Shown: in pieces, positions 10,401 through 19,136 of the stretch
Layout: every line of letters starts with the position of its first letter
Position numbering within the stretch: position 1 is the first letter of the stretch
From: Entoloma clypeatum
Lineage: Eukaryota > Basidiomycota > Agaricomycetes > Agaricales > Entolomataceae
DNA length: 64,000 nucleotides
Direction: 5' to 3'
Assembly: GCA_963565915.1 (NCBI GenBank)
Contig: OY751490.1
Span: 3,162,001-3,226,000 of the forward strand
The notes under the pieces: model-generated
What the model saw: only the letters and a program-made list of their open reading frames with translations
What the model was told of the DNA's origin: nothing
The model's database searches: none
Made by a program: the position numbers and the translations under genes

Positions 10401-12146
10401 GACGCCTAGGGACAATAGGCGTGTGTCCATGTCCGGAATGTAGAATACAGGTCGGAGAAGGTGGGTTTTTATTTCCCCATTTAGGGTATGCCGTACTGGA
10501 ACGGCCCCAACTCCGAGAATTTCCAGTTTCTTTCCCTTTTCAGCTGTTTGGACAAATCGCTTAGCCTTGAGAGGCCTGTAGTACGCGAAGTCTTTAAACT
10601 CATGGGTAAAGTGTAATGATGCACCGGAATCTAAGATCCACTGAGCGCGTTCTCTCTCTTTGCAGTGTGTGCAGGACGCGAAATGTTTGATATATTTTTT
10701 GTACAGATCATCACTAAAGAGATCTATACTATCTGCATCGGTACTAGCTAATATGTATTCAAACGTCTGTGCGTGATTATTAGCATTTCCCATTTGGTCA
10801 AGTTTGAGAGAAGAATGTGACGAACCGTCAAGTTCGATCAGCCCATCTTCGAATTGTTCCGGCCCCATGCGCTCGCTCTGATGGTCGATGTCCATCATTC
10901 TGAGGGAGTGATCCAACGGCGGAGTAACTCGACGCTGTTTGGATGGCCTTTCGTCAATGTCCGGGATGATGGTATCCAGGATACGAAGATTTGACCCAGA
11001 AGGTCGGGCGCCGATTTCTCGGGCAAGTTTCCTAACCTTCTCATTCTTTTTCCACGCTGACGACATCCTAGGAGTCTGTCCGGTGTACTGTGACGGAGGC
11101 GGGTTCATCCGCTGCAGTAGAGACTGCATCCTCTGGGAGTCAGGCTGGGCGGTACTCAAGGTTGTTCCGCGCCCAGTGATCGTCGTGAGGGTTGGAGTCG
11201 GCAGCGGGGGGAAGTGGATGGCAGGAGCAACAAACTCAACCGTTTCTTCTACATGGTCGGACGTGTTGTCCGCAGTGTTGGCGCTTTTCTTCTGGTTGCG
11301 CCAGCGCCCTTTTCCCTTCTTCTTTTCAGAAGCGGTACTCGGGTCGGTCGAGTTAGGCTGCTCGTCAGCGTCGTTCTGCGAGGTACTTGGCTTTTGCTGC
11401 CTTTCCCATTTGGGGTCCTGTCCCTTGCGCTTTGTCCCGGAAATTTTCTTGGCCTGCTCATTGGACGCACGAGTAGACCCGATCGAGTACTTGCGCCGGT
11501 ATTCAGAGATGATGCTCTCGGCGACGGCTTTGTAGGTGAAATCATCGGCGTCGTAGACCTGGAAAAGGGCAGTGGAGAGTGACGACCAGGCGTCGGGGAT
11601 CGCGTTGGCCAGGATCATTGCCTGCATCAGATCGGGAACGACGAAGTTTGAATCGGCGAGCCGGGCGAAAAGGGATCCCAGGCGCTCGATTTCGGGCACG
11701 GGGTCGCGTCCAGACAGTTTGTATGTGGCGGCGGCCTTGAAGTCACCGAAGATGATGGCCGGGGATACCTTGGAATAGGCATTTTTTAAAGCTTCCCATG
11801 CTTCAAGGGCCGAGGTGCTGTCCTTAATGTGGCGCCTGATCGGCTCGGAGACCTTTAGGCGTATCGCCCCGAGAGCTACGTCGTCGTCCCTGATCCAGGC
11901 TTTCTCTTCTTTGCGGAAGCCGGGCTGGTCGACCGTGGCAACCAGCACAGGGGGAGCAGCAGCAGTGGCTCCAGGGGTGGAGACCGTGGTGGTGAAATCG
12001 GCGATGACGGGACGGACGATGTCGCCAGAAACAATGCGCCAAACTCCTTGATGGAGGAGGTAGGACTTCATCCTTTCGGCCCAGCTTTGGTAGTCGATGC
12101 CGTCAAAGTTGGTGATGGTGTCCATGGCGGAGCGAGAGGTAGACAT
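7419..12146 (-). CDS. Copia Gag-Pol polyprotein, intact (1575 aa)
   Basis: Single frame from ATG 12146. Domains in order: Gag-like region of the UBN2/DUF4219 type (FDGIDYQSWAERMKSYL at the N-terminus); protease with LDSGASLHF (about residue 505); GAG-pre-integrase zinc domain (WHKRLGHP...CTGCLKGK, about 640-680); integrase core with D (HSDLKQ, about 703), D (RVDGGGEF, about 767) and E (NGRAEQINR, about 800); reverse transcriptase with YVDDSAFL (about 1256); and RNase H with DSDWAS and STEAEY (about 1430-1475), ending in the copia-typical ADLLTKNLG. I see no CCHC knuckle in Gag. There are no internal stops or frameshifts. Protease, integrase and RT active-site residues are all present. Confidence 0.97.
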   Translation of the reverse strand: MSTSRSAMDTITNFDGIDYQSWAERMKSYLLHQGVWRIVSGDIVRPVIADFTTTVSTPGATAAAPPVLVATVDQPGFRKEEKAWIRDDDVALGAIRLKVSEPIRRHIKDSTSALEAWEALKNAYSKVSPAIIFGDFKAAATYKLSGRDPVPEIERLGSLFARLADSNFVVPDLMQAMILANAIPDAWSSLSTALFQVYDADDFTYKAVAESIISEYRRKYSIGSTRASNEQAKKISGTKRKGQDPKWERQQKPSTSQNDADEQPNSTDPSTASEKKKGKGRWRNQKKSANTADNTSDHVEETVEFVAPAIHFPPLPTPTLTTITGRGTTLSTAQPDSQRMQSLLQRMNPPPSQYTGQTPRMSSAWKKNEKVRKLAREIGARPSGSNLRILDTIIPDIDERPSKQRRVTPPLDHSLRMMDIDHQSERMGPEQFEDGLIELDGSSHSSLKLDQMGNANNHAQTFEYILASTDADSIDLFSDDLYKKYIKHFASCTHCKERERAQWILDSGASLHFTHEFKDFAYYRPLKAKRFVQTAEKGKKLEILGVGAVPVRHTLNGEIKTHLLRPVFYIPDMDTRLLSLGVFLNHGYKVDGMRGEINISKGQNKIQFSPHILGQTIYWLDTEIRQDQIHAISSEITVETWHKRLGHPNDQALNKIPTSTKGVPKTLVREKSQESCTGCLKGKMPNQSYPNSMTRAVKPFDLIHSDLKQISTASYHKYKYFLTFLDDFSSHVWVVLLRKKSGAITALKQFLAMIQNQFAATPKKWRVDGGGEFDEYKDVLADHGILIDVTLPYQHQQNGRAEQINRTLWEKSQALRFDACLPPMWWEFCLEHAAFLYNRTPMLRLEWKTPYFRVTNEIPDMSSVRVFGCQAYIYIPKEKRRNSLESRSRLMIYLGSKPGVKGYRFMDPETNTIFMGGKAIFDESKYPRCHIDPLPENHPEMENPEPADEFEDLIPGSNDDDSHNEIPHDPVPIEQDQPESDNELPANEPDDEPRVPTPEPEQVPDRPIRERRVRKMPGSIYGEDTPASDLEKLDRRWRLGGQTAWMNDLLMEAISVQVGIVEMSHKDIYPLPNKEDWYAAERKELDMLKRRGVITELVPLPEGRKALRNKWVYNEKSDGRLKARLVAKGLSQVEGIDFDQIFSPVVRYETVRLILALTALEGWFMTLLDVSSAFLYGTLREVIYMRQPEGYIVKGKEHLVYQLFKALYGLKQAALAWWRELDSSMKKLGFVRLHSDAGVFIHKSTKGEIVIAVIYVDDSAFLGTNREYTLEKKKAFMATWECRDLGHLVPDGEPKEFLSIQIRQRGKRIFIDQVPYLEKILARMGMSETNATHTPLPTGYKPMTSEDEPNAELRSKYQSVIGSLLYLMIGTRPDICFAVIKMSQFSANPTKHHLEVARDICRYLKAAENYAIMYDGDSGKGIYAFTDSDWASDENTRRSTTGFFISLASGAVTWVSSAQKTIALSSTEAEYMALSDCSRAATWLRSMLAELGMQIGSVPIYGDNNGSVFIASNPVTEKRSKHIDVRFHFVREKVSEGIITVEFIEGVNNPADLLTKNLGKILFSKFIPYFGLIKN

Positions 12147-12495
12147 TGTGAATGAATCTAAAAAGGGTTCTCAATCAGTGATGTGTTATGAATATGATTC
12201 GAGAAAACAATTGAATGATTCCTTGTGACATATTCCCTTCAGGAATAGCGGTCATGGGAAAACCCTTTATATGTCAGAAACGTATAAGGTGCGATCAACG
12301 TTTCCACATGGAGTGTACTATGTCAATCCCCTTAGGGACGCCTCATGACAGGTACTTGTCGTAATGACGTTCCCAGGTTCATATGTGAAGAAGTAAGACT
12401 CAGAACCTAGATCTTTCGATCGGTTCTTTGCCAACCAGGGTAGAGTGGGCAGGTACTCGCTGTTGCCAGCGTTTCCCAAGTCCCTCTGCTATCCG
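12147..12495 (-). other. Copia untranslated leader
   Basis: About 350 bp between the primer-binding site and the Gag ATG. No ORF of note. It is part of the element and would hold packaging signals, but none can be recognised by eye. Confidence 0.6.
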
Positions 12496-12507
12496 GGGCC
12501 CATAACC
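12496..12507 (-). other. Copia primer-binding site, half-tRNA(iMet) type
   Basis: Directly inside the 5' LTR the element strand reads GGTTATGGGCCC. As I recall, Drosophila copia has this same block in this position, where it pairs with the anticodon region of an initiator-tRNA half-molecule rather than the tRNA 3' end. That use here is inferred from the identity. Confidence 0.65.
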
Positions 12508-12702
12508 TGTTGAAGTTCCACCTGGGAGCTAGCCGCAGATGTACTGAGCAACACAGCTACAGTGGAAGTACTCTACTCAACCGTTCTAGTCACTTACTTG
12601 GATTGGAGAGGGTGAGGTTGGTGAGAGCGGTTGAGGCTGGTAAGAGCGATGGAGCTGGTTAAGAGTCAAGAGACAACTTGTTGATATTGACAGTTTCCTG
12701 GT

Positions 12703-12710
12703 CTTATATA
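12703..12710 (-). promoter_or_regulatory. TATA box of the copia 5' LTR
   Basis: TATATAAG on the minus strand, about 107 bp inside the U3 edge of the LTR, correctly oriented to start transcription toward the Gag frame. Confidence 0.6.
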
Positions 12711-12764
12711 CCGTACTACTGTTTGTACCAACCAAACAAGTATGTAATGAAGATATGTAAAAGT

Positions 12765-12802
12765 CACGTGATGTAATCTAATCTAATCTAATCTACGTGA
12801 TG
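12765..12802. promoter_or_regulatory. CACGTG plus four TAATC pentamers in U3 of the copia LTR
   Basis: Plus strand: CACGTGATG, then TAATC four times in a row, then TACGTGATGG. On the element strand it lies upstream of the TATA box, as expected for an enhancer. CACGTG is the E-box bound by bHLH factors such as Cbf1 or Pho4. The same block is present in the 3' LTR at 7291-7328. Function is inferred. Confidence 0.45.
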
Positions 12803-12817
12803 GGAAAAGTTTCAACA

Positions 12818-12822
12818 AGAGA
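12818..12822. repeat. Target-site duplication AGAGA (right)
   Basis: Second copy of the 5-bp duplication flanking the copia element. Confidence 0.97.
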
Positions 12823-13311
12823 CACATTGACGTGGAAATGGTCGGACGACGTCGGAGTTGTGACTCGGACACAGTACTGAGCTCGTCAAAGGGTAACGAT
12901 GGAGGAAGAGCAGTAGATGAGGATGTCATCAGCGTATTGTACCACGGCGAGGATCTCTGGCATGGACTGAGAGTAGAGGAGTGAACTTGGTTGATATTCA
13001 AACTGAGGAACTACAGGTATGGTACGAGCTTAAATACCTAGATGTGATTACTTTACGGAGATGGTCGGAGTAGGTCCGGAGTTGTGGCGTAAGTTGCCAG
13101 CGACTGTAACAAACATCGGAGATGTCGGTCAACGGACCATGCGGAAAAGGCGATGCATAAGTAAACGGGAATATGGATATGAAATGCATAAAGGCATGGA
13201 GTTATGAATATGAAATGCACAATGGCAACGTGCGGAGATGCAGAGGTAACGGATGTCCGGAATGTCGGAGGACTATCGGAGTGGATCGGAGATTCGGAGA
13301 CGGATATAACA
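12823..13311 (-). repeat. Gypsy 5' LTR, outer part
   Basis: Continuation of the LTR interrupted at 7033, aligned with window positions 108-596. It ends in ATAACA at 13311, where similarity to the other LTR stops. Confidence 0.92.
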
Positions 13312-13640
13312 CCGTGATCCACAACAAACTGCTGATATACTCACAAAGGCATTAACCCCCGATAAACACAGCTGACATGTCGCCGGACTCGGCCTCTCTT
13401 CAGCTTGAGGGGGAGTGTTAGAATTCCATACAAGCCGAATACAGGCAATATGACATACAACTGAGACATATGATGCAATACATATATATACTTACTCCGA
13501 TTAGCGGAGAATTAACCTTTCTTGCTTCCCCATCTCTCAGCGACAATCTGCGCAACTGCTAAAACTTGTTCTCATCCACATACCCTCAAGATCATTACTA
13601 CCATCTTGAAGCAGAGATGACAGGCTTTCAAATGGTGCAG
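13312..13640 (+). mobile_element. Relic of an older copia element (RNase H end and LTR start)
   Basis: 13331-13354 encodes ADILTKAL, the hallmark of the end of copia RNase H, followed in frame by stops. A purine run GAGGGGGAG precedes TGTTAGAATTCC at 13416, which looks like the start of a 3' LTR. A TA-rich stretch near 13480 (CATATATATAC) fits its promoter. The gypsy element inserted into this older copy. The right LTR end cannot be set because the partner LTR is not in the window. Confidence 0.7.
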
Positions 13641-13709
13641 GAATTATGGAATTTGGATGTGTCTACATAAAGCTAGAGGCCTATCTGTAGAAGTCATGCA
13701 TAACTGGGT

Positions 13710-13717
13710 TAATGATC
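13710..13717. repeat. 8-bp target duplication TTAATGAT (left)
   Basis: TTAATGAT here and at 14416-14423 exactly brackets the perfect 18-bp inverted repeats of the next element. Confidence 0.92.
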
Positions 13718-14415
13718 AAGGGGGTGTCGGAACGTGACTGCGGCAACACACGTCGGACTTTTTTTTTTCAGCCTCAGTAGACCCCCCCCCACCCCCTCCT
13801 TCCTAATATAGTATGTTATGCCCACAAACATAGATATTTCTACAAAAAACATAAGATTAAAACAAAAGAAATACTTAAATCTCTCACAAAATTGCAAGCG
13901 ACCAAAGATGCCAGGTTGCAGGTGCCTTTTGATGTGATCGCCATCACCCGCCTCCCAGTGATTCCTGTGACCACTGCGTTTGGAAGGCCGCAGGCTGCCT
14001 GGTGTGGTTTGCAGCCACAGTGTCGCAAGGGTAAACAGAGGGCACAACGTCTGCATCCATTTGCCTGGTCAACGTCATGTGTCCTGAGTCAATTTCGTTG
14101 TTGTCAGGCCCTTCTGTGTTGGTGACTGATGGGCTGCAATGGCTGCAATCAAAGCTGGCAGTGGACGTGGGGAAGTCTCACGGTGTGAAATTAGCACGTA
14201 CCATCCCTCGTCTTCCCTCGTCAATGCACTGCTTCCATTGTAAGGTTCGCAACTAGTGCGTCTTTGCTTCGGACTCATTCAGCGGTCCTGACTGGGTTCC
14301 TGCCTGCCATTTTCGGTCAATTAATCAGGGTGTCGGACTTTTTTTTTTCACCCCCGAGGACCCCCCCCCCCCCCACCCACATGTGTTGCCGGGATCGCGT
14401 TCCGACACCCCCTTG
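13718..14415. mobile_element. Non-autonomous hAT-like element (698 bp) with 8-bp TSD
   Basis: The termini CAAGGGGGTGTCGGAACG (13718-13735) and its exact reverse complement (14398-14415) are perfect 18-bp inverted repeats, with weaker similarity continuing inward (GGCAACACA). Eight-base target duplications and CA-G-rich ends are typical of the hAT superfamily. There is no transposase frame inside. Near each end there is a direct copy of a block containing GTCGGAC, a T-run and then C-rich sequence (around 13750-13795 and 14333-14375), which suggests an internal rearrangement or a second nested copy. Confidence 0.85.
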
Positions 14416-14427
14416 TTAATGATAGTA

Positions 14428-15497
14428 CAGTCGACTCTGTCATAACACATCATTGTGAAAACCCATACTCTGTAGTAACCCATAGATTTTTGGGTCCACC
14501 AAGTTGGTTCCCGAGAAAGTTTGCAAAAAAACGATACCTCGCCCATACCCGGTAACCCATGCCATTTTCGGGGGTCATAACCCATAGGTGGACAGTTTCG
14601 GTAGGCAATACACTTTAATCCCCAAGGAACATGTACCCTAGTAACGTCCCCAAAACAATCAGTTATGGTTCCTGAGGACCAAAAAAGGTAAATACTACAA
14701 TTTGAGTCATTAACGGACAGAGAAACAATATTGTATGGTGCAATTTTCAAAACATACATTGTCACGATGGGCAAGAAACCTCTCGACGTGCTCAAGAGCG
14801 GTCTGCGTAAGCTTCAAGGCCAGATCCAAGATAGAAAGAAAGATCTCCTTGCCTGTCTTTCCCGAAAAGAGAAGCTTTCTCCCGAAGACGAAGAGTGGCT
14901 TGACCATGATGCAAACTTTGTCGATGAAGAAGCTCTCATTGATGTGCTTGACAAAGCCTCCGATTACGAGTGAAAACTTTCCACGCTGGACGCGACTAAA
15001 CGATCCCTTGTTCAGAAGTTGATGGGATTTGGGACAGAAAACGACACCGATATCACTGACAAAGAGATAACCGAGGCAGTCCGCGCAAAACGAGCAGCTT
15101 TGGAAAACTTGGAGATCAACGGGGGCGATGATGATGATGATGATGTCGAAGTTACTGAGAAGCCGAATTGTCGAGAGGCTCTTGCAGCGTCATTGACACT
15201 TCAAAAATACATGTCTGATATTGGTGACCCATTTGCGCGTCAACTCGAAGCCGTTCTGGCAGGTTTTGGGTGGCAGACACGTCTTGAGGAGACTCAATCC
15301 TTGCGACCGTCCCGTCTAACAGATTATTTCGTTTCAAATTGCTCTGTACCAGCTTAGATAGGTTGTACAATGCCGCCTGAGGCGTTTAACAACGGAAATT
15401 TCGGTCCGGAAGCAGCCTCTGCTGCAACCCATACTCTGTAATAACCCATAGGTCCCAGGGGTCCACCGAGGGGTATGTGTTATTACAGAGTCGACTG
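14428..15497. mobile_element. Pogo-like (Tc1/mariner) element, 1070 bp, TA target duplication
   Basis: The ends are CAGTCGACTCTGT at 14428 and its inverse at 15497, flanked on both sides by TA (14426-14427 and 15498-15499). CAGT-rGACTCT ends with TA duplication are characteristic of pogo/Tigger elements. Subterminal repeats containing AACCCATACTCTGTA and GGTCCACC occur near both ends. It carries a decayed ORF (next entry) but no DDE transposase core, so it is non-autonomous. It starts four bases after the target duplication of the hAT-like element. Confidence 0.82.
14767..15357 (+). pseudogene. ORF carried by the pogo-like element; C-terminus like pogo transposases
   Basis: One frame from ATG 14767 (ATG 14731 is also in frame) to the stop at 15355-15357, broken only by TGA at 14971-14973 (CGA to TGA again explains it). 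The N-terminal 120 residues are charged and helical (KLQGQIQDRKKDLLACLSRK, then an acidic EDEEW stretch) and are not a transposase DNA-binding or catalytic domain that I recognise. A run of Asp residues follows. The last about 60 residues (LQKYM...ARQLEAVL...QTRLEE...RLTDYF) look like the C-terminal tail of fungal pogo transposases, which typically end in a TDYF-type motif. This is probably a chimera of transposase tail and other sequence. Confidence 0.55.
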
Positions 15498-15663
15498 TAC
15501 ACTCTAATGAAAAGCGACCGCTTTTTGGCCTCGGAGGCCCTCGGATCCAATCAAAATTACCATATTTGGTAATATTTATTTATAAGCAGTGCAGTACTTT
15601 GTCACGCGTCACAGGGCATGAACACTTGGTCAAAATGATACAGTAAGTTGTCTGTAATAATCA

Positions 15664-17116
15664 TCACGACCAAGAGAACCTCGAGGCACTTAGATCAAAG
15701 AACTCAACGAAGATGCGGGGATGGAGCAGTCCTTCGATCATCAGGATGTCGTTCGTCCGCATCCCGCCAAGGTCACCATTTTTGAAAGGAGACGGAACCA
15801 GAGGAGGCGGGCTCAGAGTCTCTGCTCTTGAGCAAGAAGTAACAACATAAACATACCATGATTTGATGTCAGTAGACAAAGGGCGCGGGTGGGTGCTAGC
15901 CTCCAAGCCTTCGAGATCGTCTTCGGAGTCCTCAAGGCTGTCAAACGTCGGAGTATCCCAAATGCTCGCAGGCTCTGAGCTTGTCGAGTCTGCAATAACG
16001 CCCGAGTGCATTTCTTTCCCCTCGCCTCTACCAAGTGTCAGCATCAAACCATCATCAACCAAAGACATGGGTGGGGTTGTGTCTAGTAAGGCCTGGTCAT
16101 CAGAAAGCTCGGTGGCACGCGCACATTGGTTTTGAGGTACCGCGTCAAACGTACCGAAGGAAACGCTGGGTATCCTTGTCCGGTATATTGTAGAAAGACG
16201 GGATGCATGATGAATCGGATCTGGTTTCGAGGTTCTGATATCAGACTGCTGTCCGTTGGCTATGTTTTTGGCGCGGATGACCAGCGATTCTTCGACCATT
16301 CTGGGAGATGGGTCCCACCACCAAAGTTTTGCGATTTCGAGAGCCATTATGGCGAGGTTGTGCTGGTATGTACTGAGAGGAGGCATGGCAGTCAGTCGAG
16401 GGAGGTTGTGGAGCAGGGAGAAAGGTATCGAGAGGATTGTATTAATGATAGGGAAGCTCAAGCCGCTCGGAGGGTCACCTGCGCCGGGACAATCTTGTGC
16501 GGTGTATAATTTGTCGCCGTGCCGATGGAAAGGTAGAAGGCTCCGTGCGGCGTGTAAGCGGTGTTGCGTCACGGTGTCAATGGGGCCGAACGCCTGAAAA
16601 GCCAATGTTTTGGCTGGGGAAAGACTGGAAAGAAAGTGTCAACGCACTTCTCGATACGGCGGTCTGCCAGGGTCGGTACGTCCAGCTGTTAACTCTGCAA
16701 TCCTCCAATCTTGCAGATCCCGTTCATAACTGAGAGTACGCGCCACGACATCTTCATGCAGGAACATTGTCAGTTGTGGTGGACGCTGATTCATGAGGTC
16801 GTGTTGTGTCGGGCTCAATGGTAACAAGTTTTCCCGTACTTCAGCAATGTTTCGAGGGTGTCGAATCTCAAACAGATTGCGTTCGAGCATCCGCTCGATC
16901 TGTCAGGTCTCACATTAATATCACCATTGGAGAAGAGGACATTGAACTTACCCGATCGCTGGGGGGTTCCAAGGACGCATCCAGCATGTGTGCCCAGTGT
17001 ACACTCTGGAAATTATTCGTGATAACGCATTTCTTTCCGCCATAGAAAGCCGTCATTGCATGAACCTCGGGTAAGGGGTAGTTGTGTGCGACCGTCAAAA
17101 GTGTTGGTTCTGCCAT
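15664..17116 (-). CDS. Hypothetical spliced gene, unrecognised
   Basis: Start ATG at 17116. Exon 1 to 16949 (ending ...EPPSDR) is followed by a convincing 45-50 nt intron (GTAAGT...CTGACAG). A second exon of about 90 codons runs to about 16640. A further intron with a GTGCGT donor leads to a long open stretch down to 15664. The exon 1-2 product is well ordered and Leu/Arg-rich (LERNLFEIRHPRNIAEVREN); the last exon contains a hydrophobic segment near 16430-16490 and an acidic stretch. The join to the last exon could not be fixed in frame with certainty. I recognise no family, motif or signal peptide. It lies just beyond the DNA transposons and may be a lineage-specific gene. Confidence 0.4.
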
Positions 17117-19136
17117 GGGGGCTCATCCGAACCGACAGGAAGGTTTCATATTCATCGGGCTTTGGTCAGACAATCCAAGAACAGCTGTAGACCATTGAAT
17201 CCTGAGCTGTCTGAAGAGCGGACAAGGTGGATGATGCAGAAATTTTCGCTGTTTGCCAGTTACTTGAACGCGGCAGCAAATTTTGTAGAGCTCTGAAGAC
17301 TGCTTTACATATATATTGTATACCTTTCACTATCTTATACTTACAATGAGTTATAAGTTACAACATTCATCCTTCCACACGAAACGTGTCAACTCGACAA
17401 GCGCACCACTCGTGAAAACATCCCAGTCAAGGGATAGCAACAGGACCCGAAAGTATGACAGAGTCGTGGATAAATGTGGCCGGGGCATACATCAGTTCCA
17501 TACGAATGAAATTGGACTAGTGTCGCAGCATGCGGTTCGAGTTGAGTGGTGCTTGAACTAGCGAATACTGACATGTGAGATTCGTCAAGAAATAACCTGG
17601 AGATGCAAAGTCGTCCGGACTTCCTGTGGGGTGCTTGAATATTTTGATGTTCTGCTACTTGCCATCCGGAAGGATCTTTCGCAGTATTTTCCGACTGTTT
17701 ATAGAGGTAGGGCCTAGATGAACTTCATGTAGATAAGTGAACCGAGGTACGTACACCCTAGTTTGGGCGTCATGCAACTGAGAAAACCCGATTGCGTTGT
17801 ATCGAGGATTGGCTTCATATTCCGCATGCTAAAAACGCATTTAGACGGAGCAGCTTAGCTAGCCACTGTTACATTCTCGGGTGAATCTGTGTCGATGCCA
17901 TGAGGCTAAGTGGCACCCTAACGAAGCCTTGAATCGGAAGATAATGATGTCTGATGACCTGGAAAGACGTAGCCTGCATTGATTGTCCCGATGCAAGGTA
18001 GGACTAGGCTCGCCGGATCGGAGATTGCGGGTGCGCGAGCTGACGCCTGAGAACTTGAGCATTACTTAGTACTAGATGGAGCCGTCGGCGCTGGCTGGCC
18101 ATTGCTTCCAATTCTAGCGGCGCGGATGAGGTCGATAGAAGCTTGCAGGATAGAAACGAACGGAGTGTTCTCGGCACGAACACCAGCAATGGCGAACGGA
18201 TAGCTAGGGGTTTTATCGTTCCACTAGATTACCCGTTGGCGGCAGAGAGATGCGGAAAGTCAGGGGCCCATGGGCCACCTCACCCAATGCTTTTGTGCCA
18301 GGAGAAACGTAAGAGCCATGGTCAGGTGCGACTTCTCAAATGCTTTTCGAGCGAACCACCCCCGTTTTCTAGGAATGTTAGGTTTCCTCAGTGCCAGGCC
18401 CGTCACGGTGGACACAGAATTCCGCACCTTGTCATGTGACCCCTGTGTACAACCTAGCTTCACATTCCTTGGTGTTCCAGAATTTCAACTAATTTCCTTT
18501 GTAGAGTTCTCTGGACACCAACTCGGAGAAGGCCTGATAGCGCCTACCCATGGATCTACGGCGGTAAGGGGTGTTGCGCAGTGAAAGATGCGGTCTGATT
18601 CGGGCTTTTGGCATCTGTCTATCGAGTTCACCAGGAGTTCATGGTCTTTTTCTCGTTCCACCTGATGGGAGATCAGAGCTTCCAATTGCAACAATGCAAC
18701 CATTACGATAACGAATCAGCACTTATTTACGGCAATGCGAAGCAACCTTGCTCTTCCACGTGCCCCTGCAGTCCATCGTCCTACGTTCTGCGTAACGACA
18801 CCCCGGCGCTACCGTCAGAAAGTTTCGAATGGTGTAGAGATCAACTGGAGACATGTATTATTGGCCGTGTTCTCTTTGGGTGTGTCGGGCCGACGTATGA
18901 GCCTGAATATCAACTGTAACCGGTTACAGGGTACCCAGCTTTCCGATAGGAATCCTAGCCGCCGCCGCCGCACTTATACGACATGGAATGCCACGTACGG
19001 AACATCGTGATCCATCACGATCTCATGACAGGGGGTGTATAAACAGAAGCTGCCTACACCTTCTCCAACTCCTCTTGTATAACGCTGCAAACAACCTCCG
19101 AAATACCTATCCGAGCCACATACACGCCTGTGAAAC
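17117..19136. other. About 2 kb with no recognisable gene
   Basis: Only short scattered frames without splice continuity or familiar motifs. No terminal repeats seen. The last about 150 bp would hold the promoter of the hydrolase gene that starts at 19137. Confidence 0.5.

Larger units (their letters stand above)
7034..12817 (-). mobile_element. Complete, recently inserted Ty1/copia retrotransposon
   Basis: 5784 bp, read on the minus strand. It has two 310-bp LTRs (7034-7343 and 12508-12817) with TG...CA ends, identical except for one base by my reading. There is a 5-bp target duplication AGAGA, a polypurine tract beside the 3' LTR, a primer-binding site beside the 5' LTR, and one uninterrupted 1575-codon gag-pol frame. 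The near-identity of the LTRs and the intact frame mean a very recent insertion and possible present activity. It landed in the 5' LTR of the gypsy element. Confidence 0.97.
12508..12817 (-). repeat. Copia 5' LTR
   Basis: 310 bp, the partner of 7034-7343. As the upstream LTR for minus-strand transcription it supplies the promoter; the TATATAAG box is at 12703-12710. Confidence 0.96.
1..13311 (-). mobile_element. Ty3/gypsy chromovirus, truncated by window start, interrupted by a copia element
   Basis: LTR retrotransposon read on the minus strand in the order LTR, gag, pol (protease, RT, RNase H, integrase, chromodomain), LTR. The 3' LTR is 1-596; its first about 101 bp lie before the window. 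The 5' LTR is 6826-7033 plus 12823-13311, split by a copia insertion (reconstructed length 697 bp, equal to the other copy plus the missing part). LTRs start TG and end CA on the element strand. Integrase order and the C-terminal chromodomain place it among chromoviruses. The pol frame is broken by two TGA codons, two 1-nt deletions and a 248-bp tandem duplication, so this copy is probably not autonomous, although the LTRs differ at only six sites. It also carries an antisense spliced gene (716-1574). Its own target duplication cannot be checked because the left end is outside the window. Confidence 0.93.

Noticed and set aside
14325..14795. 156-codon minus-strand frame
   Set aside because: Runs across the border of two transposons, so it cannot be an ancestral gene.
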